Part shown: piece by piece, positions 31,454 to 40,722 of the stretch
Numbering within the stretch: position 1 is the stretch's first letter
Layout of the letters: each line of letters opens with the position of its first letter
Origin: T3SED10-260 sp035363255
GTDB lineage: Bacteria > Caldisericota > Caldisericia > UBA6126
Length of the DNA stretch: 64,000 bases
NCBI GenBank assembly: GCA_035363255.1
Contig: DAOSES010000003.1
Span: 1 to 64,000, forward strand
Direction: 5' to 3'
Program-made: the position numbers and the translations under genes
The notes under the pieces: model-generated
What the model was told of the DNA's origin: nothing
Databases searched by the model: none
Seen by the model: the letters and a program-made list of their open reading frames with translations, nothing else

Positions 31454-32659
31454 TTAAGCTTTCTGCTGGAGAACCTTGATAGCCTCGGGTAGAATTAATT
31501 TGCCGTCCACACGTTGGGTGGCAACGAAGCCCACCTGCCCGGTGACAGCGAAGAGTTCATTCAGTCGCTTAAACACACGCCCCTGACGGTCGGCTACCCA
31601 GTAATAACTGAAGTCTCCAAACACAATGGTCTTGGCGGCTGCAGCGATGGTGGGTACATATGCGGAGGTGTAAACAGGACGGTTCAAAATGGTGTCAGGC
31701 GTACCCGCTTGCAGGGAGGGCTGCCACAGATACTGGCCCTGCCCATCCTTTAACTTGCGGATGGCCTTTACAGTAGCATCGTTCATAACAAATACAGCCT
31801 TGTTGCGGTAAGGCGCCTTAAGCGAGTAGAACAAATCAAGCACCTCATCCATCGTGACGGCGGTAGCTCCTGCCGTGGTTACGCCAAGCTGTGCACCGCC
31901 AGTCGCAGCAAGGATGCCGGTGGGCTTGCCGGAGCCGTCGCCGGTAAAGAAGGCGTCCTCCTCTTTATTACCGATGCGCCTTGCAAACTCTCTGGAAATG
32001 TAAGCTTCGAGATTGAACACGCTGTCGTTTAGGAGTTCCTCGGATACCTTGATGAGCGTGCCCAGCTTGTAAGCGCCGATGGACACCTGGCCGAAAGCAT
32101 CGTCGCTGTCGGGGATGGTACCTTCTTCGTCGATCCACGATGCGGTGCCCTTGGATGCTACGACAGGAATTTTACGATCACCGGAAGAGGTGGTGATGAC
32201 GTTTGCCAACCTGCGGAAGACATTCTCCTCGTCGAGGGCTTCCACAAGCGTGCGCTCAAATTCGTCGGGCACGAGGTAGCCGCCCTCGGACTCGGTGCCG
32301 ATTTGCAGGGCGTTCTTTACGCTCATATCAAGACCCTCGTTGCCACGAGTGCGCATGGCATTCCAGAAGGCTTTTCTGTATTCGGCGGACGCACGGCCAG
32401 TCTTTTCCTCAGTGGCCTTGTTCGGCGCGCCCAAAATAGGAGCAGATGTAGGCTTGCTCATCTCAAGGTCATAGGCCGCCTGGCGTTCCAGACGCTCAAT
32501 TTCCTTGCCGAGAGCGACCATGTCGGCTTCCATCTTGTCGTACTCTGCGGCAGCTTCAGCGGGAACAAACCCGTCCGCGCCGCGCTTCTGATCAAGGAAC
32601 TCCTTTGCGGTGTTCCAGATTTTGTTGCGCTTCTCGCGCAGTTCAAGGATTTTACTCAT
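31454..32659 (-). CDS. Major capsid protein, HK97 family
   Basis: This 401-residue protein has the HK97 layout: an N-terminal coiled-coil delta domain removed in maturation (LELREKRNKIWNTAKEFLDQKR ... MEADMVALGKEIERLER), a cleavage zone near residues 90-110, and the core with the E-loop and spine helix (LKVSEELLNDSVFNLEAYISREFARRIGNKEEDAFFTGDGSGKPTGIL). The ATG at 32659 sits behind GGAGGT. It lies next to the protease gene that should process it. Confidence 0.96.
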   Translation of the reverse strand: MSKILELREKRNKIWNTAKEFLDQKRGADGFVPAEAAAEYDKMEADMVALGKEIERLERQAAYDLEMSKPTSAPILGAPNKATEEKTGRASAEYRKAFWNAMRTRGNEGLDMSVKNALQIGTESEGGYLVPDEFERTLVEALDEENVFRRLANVITTSSGDRKIPVVASKGTASWIDEEGTIPDSDDAFGQVSIGAYKLGTLIKVSEELLNDSVFNLEAYISREFARRIGNKEEDAFFTGDGSGKPTGILAATGGAQLGVTTAGATAVTMDEVLDLFYSLKAPYRNKAVFVMNDATVKAIRKLKDGQGQYLWQPSLQAGTPDTILNRPVYTSAYVPTIAAAAKTIVFGDFSYYWVADRQGRVFKRLNELFAVTGQVGFVATQRVDGKLILPEAIKVLQQKA

Positions 32660-32678
32660 AGTCATTACCTCCATAAAT

Positions 32679-33395
32679 TTAGTGGATAATCAAATTGAGC
32701 CGCTTTTGAAGCGACTCAGCGAGTACGCCTTGCGGCTCAGGTTCGGGTTTCGGTTGTTCTTTGGTCTTTACCTTATCAAGCAAGGAATTGGTGACTGCCC
32801 TGCGACTGAACGCATAGGTCGGAGCGGCTTGATGTCTTTTGCTGTCTTCCAGCACACCGTCGGCAAAACCCAATTCAATCGCCTTGTTTGCGTTCATCCA
32901 TGTTTCTGCGTCCATCCAGTGGGAGATTTTTGCTCTCGACTGATTGGTCTTGACTTGGTAGGCGTTGATGATGGATTCCTTGACCTCGTCCAGCATTAAG
33001 ATGGCTTTTTGCATTTCGTCCGTGTCACCGATGGCGATGGTCAGTGGATTGTGCACCATCATCAGTGCGGTGGGAGCCATGAGGACTTTCGTGCCAGCCA
33101 TAGCGATGACACTTGCCGCAGAAGCGGCGATGCCGTCAATCTTGACCGTGACGTTGTGCGGATAATCCATCAACATGGCGTAGATTTGACTTGCAGCGAT
33201 GCAGTCTCCGCCGGGCGAATTTAGCCAGATGGTGATGTCACCCTTGTCTGAGAAGAGTTCCGATTTGAACATTGCCGGAGTGATTTCATCACCCCACCAA
33301 GTCTCATCCGAGATCTCTCCATCAAAGTAAAGGACGCGCTCGCCACTTTCGTCAGCATCACGCGCCCAGTTCCAAAACTTCTTGTTTTTTGCCAT
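32679..33395 (-). CDS. ClpP-type head maturation protease
   Basis: The 238-residue serine peptidase is of the ClpP/prohead type. It has FDGEIS, INSPGG-like WLNSPGGDCIAASQI, the nucleophile in GIAASAASVIAMAG and the His in PTALMMVHNP. It cleaves the delta domain of the capsid protein during prohead maturation. It lies between portal and capsid genes, the usual HK97 order, and shares one base with the portal stop. Confidence 0.95.
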   Translation of the reverse strand: MAKNKKFWNWARDADESGERVLYFDGEISDETWWGDEITPAMFKSELFSDKGDITIWLNSPGGDCIAASQIYAMLMDYPHNVTVKIDGIAASAASVIAMAGTKVLMAPTALMMVHNPLTIAIGDTDEMQKAILMLDEVKESIINAYQVKTNQSRAKISHWMDAETWMNANKAIELGFADGVLEDSKRHQAAPTYAFSRRAVTNSLLDKVKTKEQPKPEPEPQGVLAESLQKRLNLIIH

Positions 33396-34624
33396 TAGCT
33401 TGTATCCTCCGTTTCATTTGGTTTGTATGCTGCTCCAACATCGGCCAGCTTGACCATGTTGCCGTTGACGAAGTGCAGATCGCCGCCTTCCTCGGCAGTC
33501 AGCAGATTCATATCCTCCAAGCCACGTACATCGTTGACCGACATAAATCCGTTTTGAATGCCTGTTGAATAGCCTTGCATACGGCTTTGGTAGTCGCCGC
33601 GAAGTAGTCCGTCGAGATTAAACTTGATAAAGATCGTCGCTTTTTCCGATGGCAGAATGAGAGCCTGCTGTAAAGACTGCTCCCACCTGACCACCCACGG
33701 GTCGAGGGTATACTTGACGAACTCCAAAGACTGCTGTTCGATGTTGGAGAAGCTGCTCTTTTCAAGGTCGCCGACCATATGAGGAGGCACTCTGAAAATA
33801 CGGGCGATTTCATTTATCTGAAACTTACGTGTTTCCAAAAACTGCGCCTGTTCCGGCGGTATGGACATCTGGTGGAATTTAAGACCTTCCTCCAAAACCG
33901 CTACTTTGTGTGCATTTGCGCCTCCGAATTGCGACTGCCAGCTTTCTCTGAGCCTGTCGGCCTGTTCCGGCTTGATGACACCGGGGTGTTCCAACACACC
34001 GCCGGGGTTCGCTCCGTTGGCGAAAAACGTAGCGCCGTAGTCCTCCGTTGCAAGGGCAAGCCCCACGGCGTTCTTTGCCATCGCAATCGGCGAGTAACCT
34101 ATAAGGCCGTCAAAACCCAAGCCGGGGATATGCAGGACGTTCTCACGCCGTAATTTAACCTGCCCCTTGTCACTTTGGTAGGTGTAGACCAGTTCGCCAC
34201 TTTCGTTTCTATCTACAGCCATTCGGTCGGGCAGGAGTGGATAGAGCGCAATGGGAAAACCCCTGCCGTCTCTTATAATCTGTGCGTAGGCGTTGCCCCA
34301 AAGTAAAAGATGACTCATCAGTGTTTCTCTGAACACAAATGAAGTCATCTCGCGGTTAGGCTCATCATGAAGCAGCCGGTAGAGGGGGTGCGACGGTTTT
34401 GTGGATTTGCTCCCGTTGACGGTTCGCTCATATACATGGAGCGGAAGCCCCGCCACCGATTCGGCAAGGATACGGACGCAAGCATAGACCGCCGAGGTCT
34501 GCATCGCCGTCCGCTCATTGACCGCCTTACCGCTGGTTGTGCCACCGAAGAGAAAACTCCAGCCACCACCGACACGGTTTTTAGGCTTATCCCGTGAGCG
34601 GAACAACCCTGAGAATATGCTCAT
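33395..34624 (-). CDS. Phage portal protein, HK97 family
   Basis: The 409-residue protein forms the dodecameric DNA channel at one capsid vertex. Family blocks include TAMQTSAVYACVRILAESVAGLPLHVYE, LPLYRLLHDEPN-like HPLYRLLHDEPNREMTSF, LLLWGNAYAQIIRDGRG, LHIPGLGFDGLIGYSPI and RVPPHMVGDLEKSSFSNIEQQ. It overlaps the terminase stop by 4 nt. Confidence 0.96.
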   Translation of the reverse strand: MSIFSGLFRSRDKPKNRVGGGWSFLFGGTTSGKAVNERTAMQTSAVYACVRILAESVAGLPLHVYERTVNGSKSTKPSHPLYRLLHDEPNREMTSFVFRETLMSHLLLWGNAYAQIIRDGRGFPIALYPLLPDRMAVDRNESGELVYTYQSDKGQVKLRRENVLHIPGLGFDGLIGYSPIAMAKNAVGLALATEDYGATFFANGANPGGVLEHPGVIKPEQADRLRESWQSQFGGANAHKVAVLEEGLKFHQMSIPPEQAQFLETRKFQINEIARIFRVPPHMVGDLEKSSFSNIEQQSLEFVKYTLDPWVVRWEQSLQQALILPSEKATIFIKFNLDGLLRGDYQSRMQGYSTGIQNGFMSVNDVRGLEDMNLLTAEEGGDLHFVNGNMVKLADVGAAYKPNETEDTS

Positions 34625-36228
34625 ATAAATAACAACCCCCTTTCATCATAGACACTGTCGTTGATACCGCCGCCGAGGGTTGCCCTCGCAAGTCCCATGA
34701 TCAGCGCGACCACACCGTCTATTTTCTCTGTTGATTTCTTTTTATTGGGTTTGATGTTTCCTGCAGCGTCTTGGTCGACGATGACATTACCCATATTCCA
34801 ATCGAGGACAGGATGTTTTCCATGGCGTATTTTGCCTTCCATCACAAACTGAAAGAAGTCCTTTGAAGGTGGGGACATGGAAATGAAACCCTGACCGAAC
34901 GGAAACACGGTAAACCCATGCTCCGCACCCAGTTCCTCAAGGTCGCGGCGTATCTTCTCCGCACCGTAGCGGTCGTAGGCGATTTCACGAATTCTAAAAC
35001 GCTCCGACAGCTTGGCGATGAAAGCCACTATGTAGTCATAGTCCACCACATTGCCCTCGGTGGTGTTGAACACTCCTGTCTTTTTCCATACGGCATAAGG
35101 AACGTGGTCGCGCCTTGTCCGCAGGTCAATCACATCTTCCGGCAGCCAGTAAAACGGCATCACTGTATATTTGGTATCAACTCCAACCGGTGGGAATACC
35201 AGAACCAGAGCCGTAAGGTCTCCGGTACTGGAAAGGTCGAGACCGCAGTAGCAATCCCGACCCTCGTATTCTTCAAAGTCTATGTCTTCGCCGCAGACGT
35301 CCCATTTGTCTATAGGCATCCACCTGATATCAGCGTTGCACCATTCGTTCAGGCGAAACTGCCGAAAGTGCATCTCCTCGGCAGGGTTTTGTTTCGCCTG
35401 TTCATAGGCAGCCTGCACCGTTTCAAAAGGAATCGTTACGTCAATGGATGGATTGACCCGTCGCCAGACGGCCTCGTCGTTCCAATCGTCATCTTCTTCA
35501 ATGCCGAATACGGCAGGATAGAAGGACGGATCAATTTTTGAGCCGTCCATAACCGCTTTGGCTTTTTGGTGTATTTCATAACAGATGCTCGTCTTATCCC
35601 TGCCCGCTGTGGTGATGAGAAAGTAGAGGGGCTGCCGTCTGGCGTCACCTGTGTACTTGGTCATGGTATCGAACAGTTCGCGGGTCTGCTGGGCGAAGAG
35701 TTCATCAAATATAAGCCCGGAAACATTGAAGCCTTGTTTGGACTTTGTTTCCGAGGACAGCACTCTATAAAAGCTGTTGGTGTGCGGGAATATAATCCGC
35801 TTGGTTGACGGCACGAGTTTTGACAGCTTTGCCAGATCGCCGCATTGCTCGACCATCGCTTTGGCAGTATTGAAAACAATACTCGCCTGATTGATGTCGG
35901 CGGCACAGGAGTAGACCTCAGCACCCGCTTCGCCATCGGCGAACAGGAGGTAGAGGGCGATTGCCGCCGCCAGTTCCGACTTACCGTTTTTCTTACCGAC
36001 CTCAACATACGCCGTGCGAAACTGCCGATAACCGTCCTCTCCGACGATACCAAAAATATCACGGATAATTTGCTCCTGCCACGGCATCAACTGAAAAGGT
36101 TTTCCATACCATTCGCCGGTGGTGTGCTTGAGCATGGATATAAAATTAACCGCAAAATCCGCTCGACGTACATCGTATCGGCTGGTCGGCAGCATGAGTG
36201 GTGTTGGTTTGTATTTGAAATCAGGCAC
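34621..36228 (-). CDS. Terminase large subunit
   Basis: The 535-residue packaging motor has an ATPase domain (PFQLMPWQEQIIRDIFG, Walker-A-like VEVGKKNGKSEL, Walker B LIFDELFAQ, coupling motif TTAG) and a C-terminal RNase H-like nuclease (YCGLDLSSTGDLTALVLV, AYDRYGAEKI, KIDGVVALIMGLA). The start is the GTG at 36228, behind AGGAGG; an upstream TTG has no such site. A terminator precedes it, so the packaging-head block may begin a new transcript. Confidence 0.96.
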   Translation of the reverse strand: MPDFKYKPTPLMLPTSRYDVRRADFAVNFISMLKHTTGEWYGKPFQLMPWQEQIIRDIFGIVGEDGYRQFRTAYVEVGKKNGKSELAAAIALYLLFADGEAGAEVYSCAADINQASIVFNTAKAMVEQCGDLAKLSKLVPSTKRIIFPHTNSFYRVLSSETKSKQGFNVSGLIFDELFAQQTRELFDTMTKYTGDARRQPLYFLITTAGRDKTSICYEIHQKAKAVMDGSKIDPSFYPAVFGIEEDDDWNDEAVWRRVNPSIDVTIPFETVQAAYEQAKQNPAEEMHFRQFRLNEWCNADIRWMPIDKWDVCGEDIDFEEYEGRDCYCGLDLSSTGDLTALVLVFPPVGVDTKYTVMPFYWLPEDVIDLRTRRDHVPYAVWKKTGVFNTTEGNVVDYDYIVAFIAKLSERFRIREIAYDRYGAEKIRRDLEELGAEHGFTVFPFGQGFISMSPPSKDFFQFVMEGKIRHGKHPVLDWNMGNVIVDQDAAGNIKPNKKKSTEKIDGVVALIMGLARATLGGGINDSVYDERGLLFI

Positions 36229-36247
36229 CGTCGTCCTCCTTTCGCGC

Positions 36248-36272
36248 AAAATAAAAGACCTCCGAAGAAGTC
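36248..36272 (-). terminator. UUCG-loop terminator upstream of the large terminase
   Basis: On the minus strand GACTTC and GAGGTC pair (one G-U) around a TTCG tetraloop, followed by TTTTATTTT. It is 65 nt after the stop of the small gene at 36338 and just before the terminase ribosome site. Confidence 0.75.
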
Positions 36273-36337
36273 ATCAAAATCTATCTGTACGAGAGACAGC
36301 CCCTTGTCGGGGTGTCTGTCTTTCGGTTGTTTCGTGT

Positions 36338-36571
36338 TTAGTTGTACTTGCTGAGGATGATGGTGTAGACCGCCTTGACTTCGTCACCCGGTTCGATATC
36401 CCAGCCCCTGTCATAGCTGCAAAGGTCGCGGGTCTCACCGAACTTGCGTAGTGTCAGCTTGCTGATTTTACCGCCGTCGATACCGAACGGAGAGCTTTCC
36501 TCATAATGCTTGACCCAGTATTTGTACTTGCTGCCTGTCGATGGGCTGTAGATAATTCCTTCACTCCACAT
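36338..36571 (-). CDS. Small phage protein of unknown function
   Basis: I do not recognise this 77-residue protein. It is rich in Lys, Tyr and Trp and looks like a small beta fold (KYKYWVKHYEESSPFGIDGGKISKLTLRKFG ... DEVKAVYTIILSKYN). It overlaps the DUF4314-type gene upstream by 11 nt, so it is translated with it. Similar small genes are common near the terminase in Clostridia prophages. Confidence 0.65.
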   Translation of the reverse strand: MWSEGIIYSPSTGSKYKYWVKHYEESSPFGIDGGKISKLTLRKFGETRDLCSYDRGWDIEPGDEVKAVYTIILSKYN

Positions 36572-36974
36572 TTTCGAGTTCCCCCGTCAATATCAGATTT
36601 GCATATCGCTTGGTGTCCGTGGAAATGAAGTTCGCTAATTCGTTGAATCCCATCTCCATCGCAATTTTGAACACTTCCTTGGTATCAAACATATTCGTGC
36701 GCCCCGTGGCCGCCACCTTACGACATTGTGCTTTGACAACCTCGGCTTTGGAAAGCAGTCTGATTTCATCCTCGCCAAAAACCGCTCCGAGATGTGAGCC
36801 GCTGTCCCAGAGAATGAAAACCGTGCCTGTGTCGTCTACGAAGTCCACCGTTCCCGTGTCGCCGGGTTTCAGCTTGGTGTAGGGGTCAGTCATGGAAATC
36901 AGTTCAACACGCGCGCCTTTTTTGTACCTTGCCCTCCGTGCTTCGAGGGCTGCTTTTGATATGAAACTATTCAC
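36561..36974 (-). CDS. DUF4314/DUF5049-type phage protein
   Basis: The 137-residue protein joins an SH3-like DUF4314 domain (KKGARVELISMTDPYTKLKPGDTGTVDFVDDTG...WDSGSHLG) to a C-terminal helix pair of the DUF5049 type (NMFDTKEVFKIAMEMGFNELANFI). The GTG at 36974 follows GGAGG at 8 nt, and an in-frame extension to 37160 overlaps the previous gene and lacks a ribosome site. Function unknown; conserved in Clostridia phages between methyltransferase and terminase genes. Confidence 0.75.
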   Translation of the reverse strand: MNSFISKAALEARRARYKKGARVELISMTDPYTKLKPGDTGTVDFVDDTGTVFILWDSGSHLGAVFGEDEIRLLSKAEVVKAQCRKVAATGRTNMFDTKEVFKIAMEMGFNELANFISTDTKRYANLILTGELENVE

Positions 36975-37668
36975 TGTCTGACACCTCCATTTTCTTGCCG
37001 CCTTTCCAGCTTGAATTGCCTTCAAGCCTTGAAAGTAATATCTTTCGAGCTGCTTTGTACTCGTCGCCGATGAAGCCAAGGGAGAGCAGGAAACACCGCA
37101 TAGCGTATTTCGGGTTGCCGTCGATGTCTTTTTCTCTTGCCGTGATTCGCTTCTTTTCAATTGCAGTTTTGCAAAGCAGGCTGATCAGCGTGGCGTAGGC
37201 TTCTGTGTGTTCCGCATCAATCGTTCCTTTAAACCAGGGGAACTGCAGTGTGTCGGTGGTCTGCTTAATCGGCAGGTCATCCGTTCCGAGCGACGCCTTG
37301 AGAAGCGGGGCTTTGGCATTCACCAGTTTGGAGAGGTTGTCGAGTTTCTCAGGTGTAAAGCTGTCAAGGGGTATTTCGATGGTCAGGCGGTCGCTGAGTT
37401 CCGTTTGGTATGTGCTGCTTTCGGGTCCAGTCGCCAGCTCATCGTATTCTTCGGTGACTGCCTTGAAGCTGTGCAAACCGCAAAGGTCAGCGACCAGCTC
37501 CCGGTTGTCCTCGCCCGTGACCGTGCCGGTCTTGTCGATGTGGTAGCCGCCAACCTCGTAGGCGAATGTTGGTGCTCCGAGGTAATTGGTCGGGGCGTTA
37601 AGTTCATGACTGATGGCTGCGACCAGTGATTTACGTTCAGGGCCTGTTACGTTGTAAGAAAGTCTCAT
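36967..37668 (-). CDS. Virulence-related-like phage protein
   Basis: This 233-residue protein starts MRLSYNVTGPERKSLVAAIS and contains APTFAYEVGGYHIDKTGTV, hallmarks of a protein often labelled virulence-related in Firmicutes prophages. No enzymatic motif is obvious and the label is historical. GGAGG lies 8 nt before the ATG. It overlaps the DUF4314 gene by 8 nt. The upstream 200 nt hold a decayed sequence related to the SHOCT gene. Confidence 0.7.
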   Translation of the reverse strand: MRLSYNVTGPERKSLVAAISHELNAPTNYLGAPTFAYEVGGYHIDKTGTVTGEDNRELVADLCGLHSFKAVTEEYDELATGPESSTYQTELSDRLTIEIPLDSFTPEKLDNLSKLVNAKAPLLKASLGTDDLPIKQTTDTLQFPWFKGTIDAEHTEAYATLISLLCKTAIEKKRITAREKDIDGNPKYAMRCFLLSLGFIGDEYKAARKILLSRLEGNSSWKGGKKMEVSDSE

Positions 37669-37714
37669 GCTCGTTTCCTCCATTTTCCTTGATTTTGCAG
37701 GGGTTTTGTCCTCC

Positions 37715-37790
37715 GTGCACTACATATATCACTCTGAACGCCTTTAATAGCAAGTTTTTATGTGATAATAAATGCACTGAATATCAAGGA
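37715..37790 (-). pseudogene. Remnant related to the SHOCT gene
   Basis: The segment around 37723-37755 aligns without gaps to 16329-16361, inside the 3' part of the SHOCT-domain gene. CATATATCACTCT and ATAGCAAGT are identical and separated by 11 nt in both places. The reading frame is broken by a stop. It lies in the 204-nt gap between the methyltransferase and virulence-related genes. It may mark an old copy of the recombinase module or a recombination scar. Confidence 0.5.
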
Positions 37791-37872
37791 AATACAGCCC
37801 CTTGTTATTGTGTGTATGAGACAATGCCGCCGAGAATAAATCACACTTGGAAGAGCCACATAGCGCTTTTGA

Positions 37873-39126
37873 CTATATTAAAGCCACCTCTTTCACGAGG
37901 TCGGCATATTGGAATATCTTGCCGTCACGCTCACAGGTGATGTCCTCGCCGCCGTTTTGCATGTACTCGGCATACCTGCGTAAAATGACTGAAGCATATT
38001 TTTCGTCCAATTCGAGCATATAGCAGGTGCGGTCAAGCTGCTCGCAGGCAATGAGCGTCGACCCGGAGCCTCCGAAGGTGTCCAGCACGATGGCGTTTGC
38101 CTGACTGCTGTTGGCAATCGGGTATGCCAGCAGGTCGAGGGGTTTGCTTGTCGGGTGGTCGGCGTTTTTCTTTGGTTTATCGAAGTTCCAAATGGTGGTC
38201 TGCTTGCGGCCGGAATACCATTTGTGTTTGGCGGTATTTTTAAACGCGTACAGCACCGGCTCGTGCATTTGCTGGTAATCACCCCGACCAAGCACGAGGG
38301 CATTTTTCACCCAGATGCAAGTCGTGGAATAATGGAACTCCGCGTCCACGCAAGCACGAAAGAAGTTCACCTTCTCCGAATCCGAATGGAAGCAGTAAAA
38401 GGCCCCTCCATCGGCGAGGTTCTCGTAAAGATTCTTAAATGCCGACAGCAAAAAGATGTAGAATTGTTCTGCCTTCATGCTGTCGTTCTTAATTTTTAGT
38501 CCGCTCACAGATTCAAAGCTGACGTTGTAAGGGGGATCGGTCAGGACAAGATTAGCTTTGCGACCATCCATCAGCTTCCTGACAGTTTCCGATACCGTGG
38601 CATCGCCACAAATGAGTCGGTGCCGCCCCAGCGTCCAAACATCTCCGGGCAAAACAAAAGCCGCCTGTTCAAGAGCGGCTGTCAAGTTGAAATCGTCGTC
38701 AGCTACGTCCCCGCCGGGGTCGGCGAAGAGTTTTTCAATCTCGTCGGCGTCAAAACCCGTAATTTCGAGGTCGAAGCCGAGTTCCTTGAGGTCGGCAAAT
38801 TCCAGAGCTAAAAGTTCCTCGTCCCATCCGGCATTGAGTGCCAGTCTGTTGTCGGCAAGAATATACGCCCGCTTCTGGGCTTCGGTCAGATGCTCCACAA
38901 ACACGCAGGGGATTTCGTTCAAACCTTCTTCCCGTGCTGCCATAATGCGTCCATGCCCTGCGATAATATTCAGGTCTTTATCCACGATGACCGGATTGAC
39001 GAAACCGAACTCACGCAGGGAGGAGCGAAGCTGTAAAATCTGCTCCTTGCTATGGGTTCGGGCGTTCCTTGCATATGGGACGAGACGGTCTATATTCACT
39101 TTTTCAAATCGTTCTGTCGATTTCAT
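37873..39126 (-). CDS. DNA methyltransferase with N-terminal ParB-like domain
   Basis: The 417-residue protein fuses a ParB/sulfiredoxin-like domain (LVPYARNARTHSKEQILQLRSSLREFGFVNPVIVDKDLNIIAGHGRIMAAREEG, about residues 12-70) to a beta-class DNA methyltransferase: catalytic DPPY in LVLTDPPYNVS near residue 200 and the SAM loop FGGSGSTLIACEQL near the C terminus. Such phage enzymes methylate adenine or N4-cytosine and may protect phage DNA from host restriction or mark packaging sites. It lies 3 nt before the small terminase in reverse order of reading. Confidence 0.93.
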   Translation of the reverse strand: MKSTERFEKVNIDRLVPYARNARTHSKEQILQLRSSLREFGFVNPVIVDKDLNIIAGHGRIMAAREEGLNEIPCVFVEHLTEAQKRAYILADNRLALNAGWDEELLALEFADLKELGFDLEITGFDADEIEKLFADPGGDVADDDFNLTAALEQAAFVLPGDVWTLGRHRLICGDATVSETVRKLMDGRKANLVLTDPPYNVSFESVSGLKIKNDSMKAEQFYIFLLSAFKNLYENLADGGAFYCFHSDSEKVNFFRACVDAEFHYSTTCIWVKNALVLGRGDYQQMHEPVLYAFKNTAKHKWYSGRKQTTIWNFDKPKKNADHPTSKPLDLLAYPIANSSQANAIVLDTFGGSGSTLIACEQLDRTCYMLELDEKYASVILRRYAEYMQNGGEDITCERDGKIFQYADLVKEVALI

Positions 39127-39129
39127 ATC

Positions 39130-39630
39130 CTAAAACCCCCTGTTTGTTAGCAATTCGAGAAAGGCGTTCTTTTCTTCGCCCTGCGTGTTGCTGTGGCGAT
39201 TGATGATTTGCATAATCAGGTTAAAGTCGCCTTGCATCGCCTTGTAATACTGAGCGCCTGCCGTGACATAGGGCGAGAGCTTCAGTTCCTTGGTCATTCG
39301 TCCGATTTTACGGTTCATGGCTTCGCAGGCAAGAAAGCCCTGTCTGTTCAGCACATAATCTGTTATCGTCTGCGGCGCGACATAACCATCACAGCCGCGA
39401 GCCACGATGTATTCCTCAATTTCATTTCGCAGCACCTCTGCCGACGGCACTTCTTTTTCACATTCCTTCATCGCAATGGAGAAGTAGTCTGCCATCACAT
39501 TTTTGGAATTAACTTTTTTTGGTTTTGGCTGACTTACAGCATTCGCGCCAGAAGTTTTACCTTCAAGCTTTTTATCGATTGGATTTTTCCGAGGACGGCC
39601 TGCCCCCGGACGATAGCCTCCGCTGGGCAT
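39130..39630 (-). CDS. Phage terminase small subunit, P27 family
   Basis: The 166-residue protein starts MPSGGYRPGAGRPRKNP, the AT-hook-like start of P27-type small terminases. It has a lysine-rich linker and the helical core (AEVLRNEIEEYIVARGCDGYVAPQTITDYVLNRQGFLACEAMNRKI). It recognises the packaging start site. The ATG at 39630 follows GAGGTG; a frame extension to 39816 overlaps nothing useful and has no ribosome site. Confidence 0.85.
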   Translation of the reverse strand: MPSGGYRPGAGRPRKNPIDKKLEGKTSGANAVSQPKPKKVNSKNVMADYFSIAMKECEKEVPSAEVLRNEIEEYIVARGCDGYVAPQTITDYVLNRQGFLACEAMNRKIGRMTKELKLSPYVTAGAQYYKAMQGDFNLIMQIINRHSNTQGEEKNAFLELLTNRGF

Positions 39631-39764
39631 TGTCATCACCTCGTTTTGGTTTTGATTTCCGTTTTGATTTTTTGATTTTTGATTTTCGAATAATTTGCAC
39701 GGCAGGCCAAGCGCGCTGTCCGCCTTAGAAGTCACAGGGATTGAGACCGCCCCTCGGTCTGAAC

Positions 39765-40115
39765 TTAAAAGTAGTCGCCTTGCCCGGCGTGAAGTCTTGA
39801 GTGGCATTCCTGACAAAGCGCCATCATATTTTCCCAGTCGTTTGTGCCGCCGTCGGTCAGCTTGATCTTATGGTGGGCAAGGGTGGCGGGAGTAAGCCGT
39901 CCGTCTTCTTTACACATAACGCACAGTGGGTTCGCCGAAAGAAAAGCTGCACGGATTTGTTTCCACGTTCTGCCGTAGCGTTTATTGCTGTCGGGGTTGC
40001 GGTCGTATCTGTTATATCGTTTGGCTTCCTGTTTCTGATGTTCCTCACAGTACCTACCCGTGGCCAGCTTGGCGCAGCCGGGGTAGGCGCAGGGTTTCTT
40101 TGCTTTATATGGCAC
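39765..40115 (-). CDS. Phage HNH endonuclease
   Basis: The 116-residue protein has zinc-binding cysteines (CAYPGCAKLATGRYCEEH and CVMCKEDG) and the HNH core (ATLAHHKIKLTDGGTNDWENMMALCQECHSRLH). Small HNH enzymes next to terminase genes help cut concatemers during packaging. The GTG at 40115 follows AGGAGG at 5 nt; the in-frame ATG at 40196 would run through a terminator hairpin and is not used. Confidence 0.92.
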   Translation of the reverse strand: MPYKAKKPCAYPGCAKLATGRYCEEHQKQEAKRYNRYDRNPDSNKRYGRTWKQIRAAFLSANPLCVMCKEDGRLTPATLAHHKIKLTDGGTNDWENMMALCQECHSRLHAGQGDYF

Positions 40116-40137
40116 GTTGCACCTCCTGTTCTGCGCA

Positions 40138-40171
40138 TAAGAAAAGCCCCGTGGGATTGCTCCCGCGAGGC
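40138..40171 (-). terminator. Terminator upstream of the HNH gene
   Basis: On the minus strand an 11-bp stem (GCCTCGCGGGA with TCCCACGGGGC, one mismatch, one G-U) and a 4-nt GCAA loop are followed by TTTTCTT. It separates the early block from the packaging block. Confidence 0.82.
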
Positions 40172-40233
40172 TCGTGTGTGCCTTTAATTTTGCCATTTTA
40201 ATAATAACAGGCTTCTAAGCGGAATTATAGTGG

Positions 40234-40665
40234 TCAACAGTGGCGTATGGCATCGATCTCGTCCAAAGCCCGGCCATGAAGCCGGTAAACCCAGCGAAGG
40301 TCGAAATGCAGCTCGACCGCTATCTGTTCCCATGTCTTGAAACACAAATACCTTAATTCCAGAAGCGTCTGGAGTTCGGGGCTTTCCACGCACTTAATCA
40401 CCGTGACGATTTCATGCTTCAGATTTATCAGGCGAGTCAGGTCAGCGTTGATTTCAGACTCCAGGTCTACCATCTTGGCGATAACATCTTCCATGCGGTG
40501 AACATTGCGGTTTCCCTTGCTTGGCGGCACATCGGACAGAGTGGCACTTGCTTTTCCGGCGAGTTCTCGCAATGACTGTACCTGCTCAATCTTGCTATTG
40601 ATACGCTGGTCTATGCGATAGGCTTGGGACAAATAATCCTTTGCCGATAGTTTTGGTTTGTTCAT
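40234..40665 (-). CDS. DUF1492-type sigma-like late regulator
   Basis: The 143-residue protein has an N-terminal coiled coil (AYRIDQRINSKIEQVQSLRELAGKAS) and a C-terminal helix-turn-helix similar to sigma region 4 (LLELRYLCFKTWEQIAVELHFDLRWVYRLHGRALDEI). This layout is that of DUF1492 and ArpU/RinA-like late gene activators. It is the last early gene before the packaging genes and a terminator, the place for a switch to late transcription. Confidence 0.8.
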   Translation of the reverse strand: MNKPKLSAKDYLSQAYRIDQRINSKIEQVQSLRELAGKASATLSDVPPSKGNRNVHRMEDVIAKMVDLESEINADLTRLINLKHEIVTVIKCVESPELQTLLELRYLCFKTWEQIAVELHFDLRWVYRLHGRALDEIDAIRHC

Positions 40666-40722
40666 AGGCTACCTCCGATAATTTAGTCCACTCGGATTGG
40701 CAGCTTTTGACTCCATAGATTG

